Source of the DNA: Megamerina dolium
Taxonomy: Eukaryota > Arthropoda > Insecta > Diptera > Megamerinidae
Direction: 5' to 3'
Length of the DNA stretch: 64,000 bases
NCBI GenBank assembly: GCA_963854835.1
Contig: OY978526.1
Coordinates: 74,744,418-74,808,417, forward strand
Below the pieces are notes generated by a model. That model was given only the letters and a program-made list of their open reading frames with translations. It had not been told where the DNA came from and did not search any database. Shown here piece by piece: positions 37,289-47,900 of this stretch. Within the stretch, counting starts at the first letter, position 1; each line of letters starts with the position of its first letter. The position numbers were made by a program, and so were the translations under genes.

Positions 37289-37960
37289 GAAAATGTCTAG
37301 GTTGAAAAATTTATATAGGTGACTCATATATGTTACCACTCTACAGGTGCTTCTGCTCAGTTATGAGGTTATTTGTCGTCTTTAGTGTATTTTCACTTTC
37401 CTTTTGTATGAGAGTACCTTCAAGCACTGGAGTATGTTTAGAGGAAATATTGAGGAGAAAAAATTAGTCAGGGCCAGTCATACTTGTCACCACTCTATCA
37501 GCGATTTTTGAGGCTATGCATCAATTTTCTAAATTCCTAAAAATTGATAAATAACCACATAGCTGCTCAGTAATTGTTCCTAGATCGGTAAACTACAGAT
37601 AAGACACTCATTATGTTTTCCTCGTCAACACTTGCTCCAAACATACTTAATCCCTATATCCAGGCTTGAATACGGTTTCCATACAAAATGAATATAAAAA
37701 CATCAGGAAATCGACCATAACTGCTCAATAATCACCTCTAGATGAGGGAAATGTGTGACATACTCTCACTAATTTTTCCTCCTCAACATTTGCTCCAAAC
37801 ATGCTTATCCACTATCATCACAACTTATGGGAAATTGAAAATCAAAGATAGCTGCCGAGGAATCGCCCACCATTATTGTTCTTCTCCTTAATAACTGTTT
37901 TCTATAAATAACTTACCTCAAATCTTAGCTTCTTAGGGATCTCCCCTACAGGGATAGTTT
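37289..37960. repeat. T155 monomers meeting head to head
   Basis: Forward monomers continue from the SINE to about 37505, with TTTGTATGAGAGTACCTTCA. From about 37545 the same consensus is read in reverse (CATAGCTGCTCAGTAATTG, CATACAAAATGAATATAAAA, CTGCTCAATAATCACCTCT). The block therefore contains a strand switch, i.e. an inverted pair of arrays. Confidence 0.6.
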
Positions 37961-39380
37961 TTGCTTTTTGGATAAAATGCATTAAAAAATTTGATTTCTA
38001 CATATTTTTCCAAATACAATCTCATATTTCGGAAGTAGTTAAATATTTTACATTACTTCTGTACGCCGAAGTCTTTATTCATAAAGAATCTCTCCTTTAC
38101 CCTATCATTTTACTTGAACGATATGAAAATATTTGGAAATCTCATTCAAAAATTTCTCATATGAGTTTTGATAAATATACAATTTTTGAAAAATCTTCAG
38201 ACAAAGATAATTGAATTAAATTTCTGAATTTAGGGTTTAAGCTCTCTAACTATCTGTCAAATGAAATTTTTCGAAGTTATGCCAATAGTTCAGTAATAAG
38301 AAAAATGCTGTTATGGAAGCTTTTTATGAGAATGACTATTTTCTGTAAAACATTGGTCTTACAGAATTGAATCCTTGCTATGGACAAAAATTGACGAAGC
38401 TTTCTAAAATCATGTTTTTGAAATGGACTATTAATCAGTTAGAAAGATAGGCAGTCACTTAAACAACAGGTGATGTTAAATTTTATAATTAAATTAACGA
38501 CATTTTCTAAATCGAAAACATGTCTATAGGAAGAGCTCAGTTGCAACAAACTCAAAAAAAATAAAAGTTTATATGTATAATTAACATCATGTAGGTACCT
38601 AACTTTATATACATACGAGTATGTCCGTAAGCGTCAATTTGGAAAACAAGCGCATGACTGTCAAAAACGATGAATGAAAGTGAAAGCGATTAAATTTCAG
38701 CCATGAAAACACTTCACTTCAAAATGAGTTAAAATGATTATCCTTTTGTTGTTGTTGTTGTTGCTCTGCTGTACAAACATCTGCCATAGGATATTTGACG
38801 ATAATTAACAAGTTGTGCGTATGAGCAGATTAGAGAAACGTACCGAAGTTGTGGTTAGAAATGTGTGTGGGTAGGGGGAAGATGTGTAAGACATGAAGTC
38901 GAGTAACTTTTCACATTTATAAATATTTTCCTCTCTTCGTCCATTTTTAATTTACTGACAGCAAAGTGAAGACATGTTTGAAAGAAAACAATAACAAAAT
39001 ATTTTAAATACTACTACAATACATTGTATTAAGTAAGTTCGTTAATGAACTTGGTGAGCAATCGAAAACTGTCAAATAAAAATACAAACACATAAATAAA
39101 AGATAACGAAAAATAAATAAATACCCGTTTAAGTAAGTAAGCAGTATGTATGTAGAATCGAAAAATCCCACAATTCGCTGACTATACATCCTTATATTTG
39201 TATTTAGGTATTTATGAAAGTATGAGACAGATAGTGGAAGAAAACACTTTTCCTTTGCTCAATGAAAGCAATAAATATTATGAGAAATAACAGTAATAGC
39301 AGTAGCAGCACAAAATAAAAACAACAATAAGACAAATGAAACAGAACTGAAACAAGTTGTAAGTAGACATATTTGTATGT
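37961..39380. other. Unassigned sequence
   Basis: No supported gene. A (TTG)n run at about 38746-38763 is the only ordered feature. Confidence 0.4.
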
Positions 39381-39990
39381 ACATATGCAAATTAGACCTA
39401 TCCAAGAAATTTTTAGGACATTAACATTTTAAGGATTTTGCTTATTTATATGTCGAATGAAATAAATCAATATAAAAAAAAAAAAAAAAACGGCATTATA
39501 TTGTATAAAAATATTTAACAATTTAGACCTATACATTTGTAAAATTTGATTTATGTTGAATGTCGAAATATTTTTGCAACAATGACGAAAAATGGATTGT
39601 CAATTTTTTGACATTATGGCGATGCACAGCATACAATAATGCACATGTATTAATGTCGAAAAACAAATTTGACATTATTTAAACATTTTTTATATATTAG
39701 ATCTCTCCAAGAAATGTAAGACATTTTAAGAATTTGGCTTGTGTTGAATGACGAATGAATTAATATCGAAAATTTTTTGCAACAATGCCGATAAATGTAT
39801 TGTCACTTTTTTAATATTATGACGATGCACAGTATAAAATAAAGCCTAATGAATTAATGTCGAAAAACAAGTTTGACATTATTTAAAAAAATTATCCAAT
39901 AATGTGGAAATTTATTTTTTACATTTAAAAAAATTTTACATTATTTTAAAAATTTGTCAACATTAATGCAATTTACTTACAAAACGATTT
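39381..39990 (+). repeat. Two-unit tandem repeat, period about 203 bp
   Basis: ATGCACAG with its context recurs at about 39623 and 39825. The following TTAATGTCGAAAAACAA and TTTGACATTATTTAAA recur at the same spacing. The CCAAGAAAT box appears at about 39402 and 39708. The repeat unit is non-coding and rich in TGTCGAA and GACATTA. Confidence 0.65.
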
Positions 39991-40059
39991 GTTTATGGAA
40001 TAAAATTAAATTTTTTTCCCTGTTTCGAGTTTCTACAAGGCTTGTAGGCCAAGCAAATT

Positions 40060-40870
40060 TTTTGACGGAGAACTATTTTGCTCCGGAACTTGTTGAACTA
40101 AAACTTGATATATAATCCCAAACTGATTACATCTTAGAAATGTCAGAAAATGGGCATAATTGGATGAAAACTATTACTTATCTTCTAATCTTAAAATCAT
40201 GCTGTTGAATAGTTATTTGCACACTTTACATGAGCAACTATAAAGCTATTAAGCTGAAACTCGGTACACTCGATTATATTCATAAATTAATAGCCACAAG
40301 CTAAATTACTCAATCGGGTAAAATCCCGCCTAGTTCTCATACAAACATATGCTTCTGGTTGCATATTTTCGCAATTCTCGCATGAAAATACATATCAAGC
40401 AGTGAAGTTGAAACTCGACAAAATCGATAATATTTATTATCAAATTACATACTATATTTGAAAATTGCAAAATTACTTAATTGGATAAAAACCACGCCTA
40501 GGCCCATACAAAACTTATGCTTTCGTATGTATTATTTAACAGTTTGCCCACGATAACATCAATTTATAAAACTGAAACTCGGTGTATGCCGTTATTATTA
40601 CTAATTAATATAAATTTTTTCTAAATTATCGAAATCGAATAAAAACCACGCCAACGTCTCATATTAAAGCATATTCTCGACAATAATTTCCGTATGAACA
40701 TATAAAGATATAAAACTGAAGCTCGGTACGTACGATTATTTTTATGAATGTTCGAAGATTTACGAAAACCAGCACTATCCGCTGAAAATCACGCCTACCT
40801 CCCATACAAAATTAAGTACTCGATTCTACTTTGCGCACGAACATAAAAATCTTGAGAACTGAAGCTTGGC
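40060..40870 (-). repeat. T150 tandem repeat, about five diverged units
   Basis: CTGAAACTCGGTACACTCGA-type boxes recur at about 40255, 40406, 40570, 40718 and 40858, a step of about 140-165 bp. Each unit also has AAAAACCACGCCTAGGCCCA-like sequence followed by CATACAAA and TATGCTT. The same family, reversed, is seen at 61.7-62.1 kb. Confidence 0.65.
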
Positions 40871-41101
40871 ACAAATAATTTTTCTTATCAACGTGAGAGT
40901 ATATTTAAGAATGGACGTTATGGAATGAAAAGCATCCTTATCTCCAATGCAAAATTATTGCTTTTGCTTTTTAGAAATCTTTCATATTTTTATTCTCCAT
41001 CAAATTATGTTAATATAAAAAAAATTTTAAATAAATTTATTATTTTTCTTTTGAACAACCCTAACGTAACTACTTAAATATAAACAGTCAACATAACTTA
41101 C

Positions 41102-41234
41102 CTAATTTCTCACCAGCGTGTACTTGGCGCAAGTACTGTGCAAAAATCAAAGAGGAGAATACAACATAGAAGTAGAGTATACGACGAGATGTCTGACGAC
41201 AAATGTGTTGCCGTTGTGGCAGATAGATATCCAT
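41102..41234 (-). CDS. First coding exon of a secreted or surface protein (signal peptide)
   Basis: The start ATG (41234-41232, context CAGCATGG with A at -3) opens 44 codons plus one base. They end exactly at a consensus donor (ATTAG|GTAAGTTA). Residues 1-18 are polar and basic (MDIYLPQR...TSRR). Residues 19-32 are hydrophobic (ILYFYVVFSSLIFA), and QVHA|G fits a signal-peptidase site (Val at -3, Ala at -1). The exon ends in phase 1, the common pattern after signal-peptide exons of immunoglobulin-type and other extracellular proteins. No mature domain is in this exon, and no second exon is visible on the minus strand down to position 1. The next intron may therefore exceed 41 kb and would enclose the P450. 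I cannot name the gene. An in-frame extension upstream (to 41384) exists but looks like leader. Confidence 0.6.
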
Positions 41235-42217
41235 GCTGCCGATTCGAGGAAGAATAAAAAATGTATGTTGTCGATGAGTGTCACATAAATACAAGCATAC
41301 ACACGCGACCACACAAACAAACACAAATGTGTCTTTATGTGAGAAACAAAGGATTTTCAATGATACTTTTACTTTCTCCTTCACTTCACTTCACTTCACT
41401 AAACTATTTGATATTTGGTGTGTGTGTGTGTGTGTGTGCATATGTGTCTCTCACTCTCTCGCTCTCTTTCTCTCTTTCTCACTCTGTGTCCTTTCAAGTT
41501 TCATTTGTGATGTGTTTTGTCAGATTGTCTTTGAATTTTGTTTTCTTCGCTGTGTCGATATAATGCGTTAATATTATATTGTTGTGTAATACTGGATGTA
41601 CTTGATTAGCCACACCAATAGGGTGGAGCCTCAAATTGGGTCTTGTTGTCCTTGCAATTGCTGATTCTATACTAGCTAAGACGCAGTGTAGACATTTCGA
41701 CGCATTGATGAGATCTTGCTGCTGGTCGCTTGATTGGAATGAGGTGATGCTTCAATTACTTTTCGACAATTGCGCTTTTCTGTTTTTTTTTTTTTTTGTT
41801 GACTTGATGCGTCTGTTTTAATGCTCCCAACCGTCTCTGATGTAGCATTAGGTGCAAATATATTTGGAAGTAATCACCATTAGGTTCTTCATTGTTATCA
41901 CAATCGTCATTGTACTTTGTTATTTGTCGTTGTGACCTCTTCTTTTTTCGTTTTGTCCTTATTTTTAAGAAAAAATGAAGAGAAACAGAGGGTCGAAGAG
42001 TGGAAGCCTTGTGCAATATAAGATTTTTTTTTCTCTTTAGATCCTTTTCGTTTGTATATTTTTTCCACTTTGCACTTTGAAAAGAAGACGCATTGTTGTT
42101 AATTTTTAAAGGTTCTCTTGAAATTTTTTCTTTATTTGGATTTTTTGCCCATACACGTTTATTATTACTTTGTTTCTCCTCGAATGATATCGACCCGGCC
42201 GACCACTTTACGTTTCG
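41235..42217 (-). other. 5'UTR part of the signal-peptide exon
   Basis: A strong acceptor (AATTTGTTTTTTGTTCAG|CG) ends at 42218. The sequence down to the ATG is A-rich with AAC/CAA motifs, (GA)n at about 41451-41480 (minus sense) and (CA)n at 41418-41438, the usual look of long fly leaders. It contains an open 158-codon frame (42232-41756) of Lys/Asn-rich composition that begins before the acceptor. I take that frame as leader rather than protein. Upstream non-coding exons and the promoter must lie above 42217. Confidence 0.45.
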
Positions 42218-43780
42218 CTGAACAAAAAACAAATTAATTTCTTTATTTTTCTCAACTTTTTTTGCTATGCTTTTGATTTTTTGTTAATTTTTATTATCAT
42301 TCTTTAATATTTTTGTTTTTATAATTATTTTTATTATTTTAGTATTTCGGTTTGAAATTGTTATGGCAATAATGGCACTCTTGAACGATTATATTATTGC
42401 GTTGTATTCAATTCTGGTTCATCAAATTATGTGTATATGTGGTTTTCTTGGAATTGTTTTTCGTTTTTTAAGTTCTCACTACAATTTTGAATGGTGACTT
42501 ACTGCGAAAAAAAACCATACCTAAATGGGACCTACGGGAAATTGAGGGAACTTGTAATTTTCAACTTGCCTTTCATTGATACGAGTGTACTATAAAGAAT
42601 ATTGGTATATGAAAATAAAATGGAATTGCTAAGCTGGCAATTCAATTCAAAAATGTTCAGTTTTATCGGTTCTCATTAACATAAAACTAAACTTTAACAA
42701 TTACTTATCACCCTTATAACTAGTTTTGTGACTCTTTAGGAAGGAAGTTCTTCTTAGCAAAAAATGATGTCAATTTAAAAACCCCAGCTACATTTATAAA
42801 TTATTATAAATAAATTCTAAAACTTAACGAACTAATATCACAACCATAATGGTTCTGTGAGCCTAAGCGAAATATTATATTCTTATTGTCTGGCAACAAT
42901 GAAAGAATTTCTACGCAGCCATATATATTACTGCTGATAACCCTTAAACAATGAGGCATATTCGTATATTGAGCATATTTTTATTAATTCTTCTCATCAA
43001 CACCTGCCTGTCTCTTTCCCCCTTGGACAATATAATCCCTCTTTATTTTTTTGTTTGATCTGCTTCTTTAGAATATTTGCTCATTTCTATCATTTTTCTT
43101 ATTTTATGGCATTCCATCTAAACATTAAATTAAAATTCATGAACATGTGCAGATACTCGTCTGTACAATACATAAACACATATGTATTAATTTGCATATA
43201 AATTTTTACAACTTCTCTTTTTTTTATATACTTAACCACAATTCGAAATAAAAAAAATACATTCACATACATATATACACAGTGGGACTCATTAGCACAT
43301 ACAATATAAATGTTCGAAGCAGTGTTTTTCAACCTTATCGCCTCAATATCGACTGAAATCCAATTTTTTGAAATTGTCAAATCAAATCAATACAATAAAA
43401 AAATTTATAATATATCACACCGATTATAAACACTGTCAAATATGATCTCATAAACAAGTTACAAAGTTGCATTCATTGCATCGATTAGAGAGAAATATCA
43501 ATCTTAATTTTATAAAGCGTCGCTGCAAATACCATAGATTTCCGCACAGAACAACTATAAGTCGATATTTTAAACAATATTTGTAAATTTGCTCATAAGT
43601 TTTATATCCAAAATAGATCACATCAATACCAGAACTGAATGCTCTAAAAAGTCGGGTGTCTCATAAAGCCTAGTAATGCATGTTAAATATGGAGAGATTT
43701 ACAAGCAATCTACTTTTATTAACCTAATGTAATATCGGTAGTTCTACAATTTGTTCTTTTGTTTTTTTTTTTCTTGTAAA
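42218..43780. other. Unassigned, upstream of the signal-peptide exon
   Basis: Should contain intron sequence and perhaps an upstream leader exon. A donor-like GCA|GTAAGT on the minus strand near 42505 is possible but unsupported. Nothing else is recognised. Confidence 0.35.
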
Positions 43781-43789
43781 ATAAATGTT

Positions 43790-44240
43790 GGGTAAGCGAT
43801 ATAGCAACATTTCCTGTAGGCTCAGTTTTGTCCTACATCCGGCCAAATCCTTCTAGTGACATTCAAAACACTGCACGACCAAATACTAATGTGCTAGTGG
43901 CTTTGGTGTTATAGCACTCTTGCACAATATAGTTCGTCGTTCCCGGAACGTAACTCTCCGGCTCTGCAACTCCGCTTCATGTAGGCCGCATACCATGGGA
44001 GCTTTTTGATTTGGAAGGCATTACGTTCGTTTTCACATTATGTAGTGGACGAAGTCCCAGCCCATCAATAGCAGTATTATCTCGATTATCCACCCATGTG
44101 CGTTATGGAGTTTGGTTAGTTCTCTGAGACAGCATCCATCTACCGATTGGTGAAGTCGGCGTCGTAAGTGATCATTAATATCTCGCTTCGAGACCAAGAC
44201 GATTCAATTCCATCTATCACACTGAAGATAATTCAACAAA
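43790..44240 (-). mobile_element. GC-richer relic, possibly a non-LTR RNase H-distal region
   Basis: Base composition is clearly richer in G+C than its flanks. On the minus strand one frame reads WSCSVLNVTRRIWPDVGQN before a stop, resembling the 'W....C...R.IWP' segment that follows RNase H in LOA/R1-type elements. No longer frame survives. The assignment is tentative. Confidence 0.3.
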
Positions 44241-44500
44241 CTACTATTAATTATTAATAACCACATTTTAAATTGTACTAGTGGTTTACGTATAATGCAC
44301 CAAAATTAAAAAAAAAAAAAACAATCGATTTTTTGGACTAAAATTGCTATCGAAAGTCTACTAAAAATTAGGAATCATGCATCGTAAAAGTATATTTTTG
44401 TTTTTTTGAGAGTCAACTCTAACTCTAATTGCACTTTATGCTAACGGGTACTACAATGGGCTAAGTACGAAAATGGGCAGTAGAGCATGTTTCCAAAAAA

Positions 44501-44690
44501 TCCACTCTACAAATCTCTCGCCATAAATTTGCTCACAAAGAGCATAGAAGCGAAGATGTTTTCCAACATCTATTGAATGAATTTTCTGAGTTTTGAGAGA
44601 AAAATTCTTCGCAGGCTCATATAAAGTTTTTTTGGTTGGCAGCCGATGCGAAAAACTAGAATTGAGCGACAGTTGTAATTAAAAAATATG
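44501..44690 (+). mobile_element. Decayed RTE fragment
   Basis: One frame reads NPLYKSLA, then LSFERKILRRLI and later RIERQL. It is collinear with TLYKSLI...GVFERKVLRKIFGP...YRIRYNHEL of the 25.9-kb copy. It is more diverged than the other RTE pieces, suggesting an older insertion or a different subfamily. Confidence 0.6.
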
Positions 44691-46545
44691 CAAGGAAGGA
44701 AGTCGAACTTAGATGAAAACTTATATCGATTTCAGAGTACTTTAATACAAAGCTAAACGGCCTATCCATAAATGTTGGCCATAACGAATCAATTATTTTC
44801 GACAATTATTCACGCCGGCCTAAGAAAATAATATTTCGGACGTATAGCGAAACATTCTAGACCATATATTGAAAAAGTGTCACAATTAAGGAATGCGGTT
44901 ATAGCGAAATGTCATATAATGAGCGATCATATAGCTAGGTAGGGGTGTATTTACATGTCGGATTGTAGGATATGAGACTCTGAGTAATTTTATTTAGAGA
45001 AACAAACAGTATACCAACAAAAAGTATTAATGTGTCTGACTTGCTTATTAAAAACCCCACTAAGTAAGCGTTTTCTGTGCCATCGGATCATCATCACTTA
45101 ATGCTTTCAATTATTTTGATTATCCCTTCTTATTGAAAGTCCCTCTGAGTAAGTAACTTCTATTCTGTCATATTCGTTTTTGCGAAAGTTTTTCAAAATA
45201 TTGTTTTAAATTGTTGTTTATAATACACTTGATTTCAGATTAAATTATTGAACATTTTTAAGAAACACTGACTAACATTCCGCAGTAACGTCCAATATAA
45301 AGTAATCATATAAATTCATTCAGTCGCTTGATTTTTCTTCAACACATACGTATGCGAGTACGTATCGTTAAGAAGTGCTAATATTGCAGTATATGACTTT
45401 TCTCTCCTCATAGTACATGCCGTTTCACATTCTTATTTGGCCATATTATTTTATGATAGTAGATAAGTTAGTATTCTTGTACGTATAGTGTAGTATTGTT
45501 CGTTTTTTTGTATGCATGTACATATGTATGTGATAAGTATTGTCTCATGTGAGAGTGTTTACCATTAGGTCTTTATAAAATTTTGTGCAAATTACTTCAA
45601 TTGGAAATTTCATTTCCCCATCACCCTTAGAGTTTTAACGATATGAGAGAAGAAAAAAAAACAACACAGAAGAATTTATATGAAAGATGCGTGGGAGGTA
45701 AAAAAAAAGTGATATGAAAAAAATAAGATTATATTAAAACAGTTTATATCATAAAATTCAATAATGTGGAATTACTAAATTTTCAGAAATATTATTTAAT
45801 ATACCAAGTCTAGCCTGCTCAGAAAAGTTTATTATGGATAATAACTTCAATATCTACTTGCTGTCTCAATATATTATTCATTTTAAATGAATTATTTCAA
45901 TTTATATCCCAAAAAAATATATAATCTACGAGTCGAGTCGAGTATGTCGTATATGTAAGTACACCTACATAAAAAAGAAATTTATTTCTTCTGGTATTCA
46001 ACTCTATGTGTAGGTAGTTTGTTTGTTTTTTCTTTCGACACTATGATAAAATACGGGGTAATCGTGTCGTATTTCTTTCAATATCATAATTCATTTTAGT
46101 TCAAAAGACTATCATCTATTACATAGTTTTGCGTATATCATATGCAAATGGTATGTAAAAACATTCACAACCATCATAAGTTCAATTTTCTCTTATATAA
46201 TATCTAAGTAGTTTTTGTTGTTTTAGCATAATATTGATTTATGATATTTATGTAATGTATGCACTAAAAATGGTTTCGAATAGTGAATTTCTTAAAATAA
46301 ATTAAAACTGTTATCTGATCGGCCAATTGGGTAGTTGTATTCATGTGTGGCGAAAAACAATAACCGCACATAACTATTTAATGAATTCTATTGAAGAGCA
46401 GTGAAAATGAAAAATCAACCAAATTTTAAAACAACAGCTACAAGCATGCTAATATTAAAAATCAATTATTTTATGTAGCTGCCTTCCAATTTTTGCAAAT
46501 ATACTCAATATTTCAATATTTTTAGGAAATTTCTATGCAAAGCTT
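44691..46545. other. Unassigned AT-rich sequence
   Basis: No gene, RNA or element that I can support. Confidence 0.4.
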
Positions 46546-46546
46546 A

Positions 46547-46965
46547 TCAAATTCCGTCAGGCTTACTGGTAGTCATAACTAAAATCTTTTTATGGGTATA
46601 TTACCTACAAAAAATATCCTATGGATCGCAGTGCTTATATAGGCTAATAATAATAACACCAATATGGAGAGGTGGCAAATGTGAAAAATATATACTTTCT
46701 GTGAGGAAAGTACCGGGAAAGGTAGATATAAACTACCCGCCGTATGCAAAATGTATCAAAGCCCGTCAGGCTTACTGATAGTCATAACTAAAATATTTTC
46801 ACGGGTAAGTTACCTACAAAAATCATCCTATGGATCGCAGTGCTTATATAGCCTAATAATAATAACACCAATATGGAGAGGTGGCAAATGTGTAAAAATA
46901 TATACTTTCTGTGAGAAAAGTACCGGGAAAAGTCGATATAAACTGCCCGCCCTAGGTACAAACAA
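46547..46965 (+). repeat. Direct duplication, period 209 bp
   Basis: Two near-identical units: CCGTCAGGCTTACTG at 46552 and 46761, TGGATCGCAGTGCTTATATA and ATATGGAGAGGTGGCAAATG in both, each ending in AAACT(A/G)CCCGCC. Similarity is high, so the duplication is fairly recent. The second unit runs directly into the mariner relic. Confidence 0.85.
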
Positions 46966-47545
46966 TCAATGTCAGCAATGCGTACCAATTTTTACAGTGA
47001 GTGAAAACACTAAAGAAAGATTTTGTCTCAAATTTTGCATTGCCAACGTTGCATTAGATTTATGTTGAGACAGCACTATTAAAAACTCGCGCATATGAGT
47101 GGTACAAACCCTTTAAGGAGAGTCGAGAAGTATTCGACGATTTACCTTGTTCTGACGCCCATCAATAAATTTAACCGAAGTTGACATCATTTACTCCGAC
47201 TTATGAGAGATAGAAAATGAACTTAGTATACCCCATGAGTCTTTTCGTTTGATATTGGTCAATAATTTGGGCATGATGCGCGGACTGCAAGACTCATTCC
47301 AAAACGTCTAAAATTTTGTTACAATTTTAACTGATTTTCGCTTAAAAGCCCATAAAAATTTACTGAAACAACCACCGTATTTGTCAGATTTGACACCATA
47401 TGACTTCCTCCTCTTTACAAAATCGAAATCACCGCTCGAGAGCACGTTTTGTACCAATGTGATGGATATAACATCGACTACAACGCTCAGTTTAATTCGA
47501 CAATTCCCGGTACATTCTTGACAGAATGTATATTATTGATAGTAA
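46966..47545 (+). mobile_element. Mariner transposase relic
   Basis: The frame near 47001 reads SENTKERFCLKFCIANVALD, the start of a mariner DNA-binding domain. Later frames give pieces with many stops. Near 47380 YLSDLTPYDFLLF matches the 'YSPDL.P.DFFLF' block holding the third catalytic Asp. The middle is deleted or frame-broken. The right end (CCGGTACATTCTTGACAGAATGTATA) resembles the terminal repeat of the palindromic element at 51.4-51.9 kb, so both belong to one family. Confidence 0.7.
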
Positions 47546-47825
47546 AAACTGTGCATAATTGAATGAAAGCCACACCCATCACACATGGTGATGGTATGAA
47601 AGTATGCTGCTGATCGATATATTTCAGCAAGAATATTTTTGGACAGTTTTTGGACAGTTTTTTTTTTTTTCATTTTTAAATTTTCATAATATATAAATAT
47701 AATAGAATATTACACATCGAGGATACATTTACAATGCATAATGTTTGCCATGTCAGCATCATATAGTATAAATATATCAAAATTGTTCGTAAAACACTTT
47801 TCCGTAATACAATATACGAGTATTA

Positions 47826-47900
47826 ACCCATAATCGATCTCCTTAAGTGTGGACGCTCATAGTGAGGGTGGTTACACTAACCTAACCTAACCTAATATAA
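47826..47900 (+). repeat. Retroelement 3' tail ending in (CCTAA)n
   Basis: ATCTCCTTAAGTGTGGACGC, then GGTGGTTACACTAACC and CCTAACCTAACCTAA. The layout is the same as the end of the 29.4-kb element and of SINE tail B. Confidence 0.55.

Noticed and set aside
38746..38763. CRISPR-like or coding triplet repeat
   Set aside because: It is a simple (TTG)n microsatellite; no spacer-repeat arrangement exists anywhere in the window.
41756..42232. 158-codon Lys/Asn-rich frame on the minus strand
   Set aside because: It crosses a strong splice acceptor and has leader-like composition; treated as 5'UTR.
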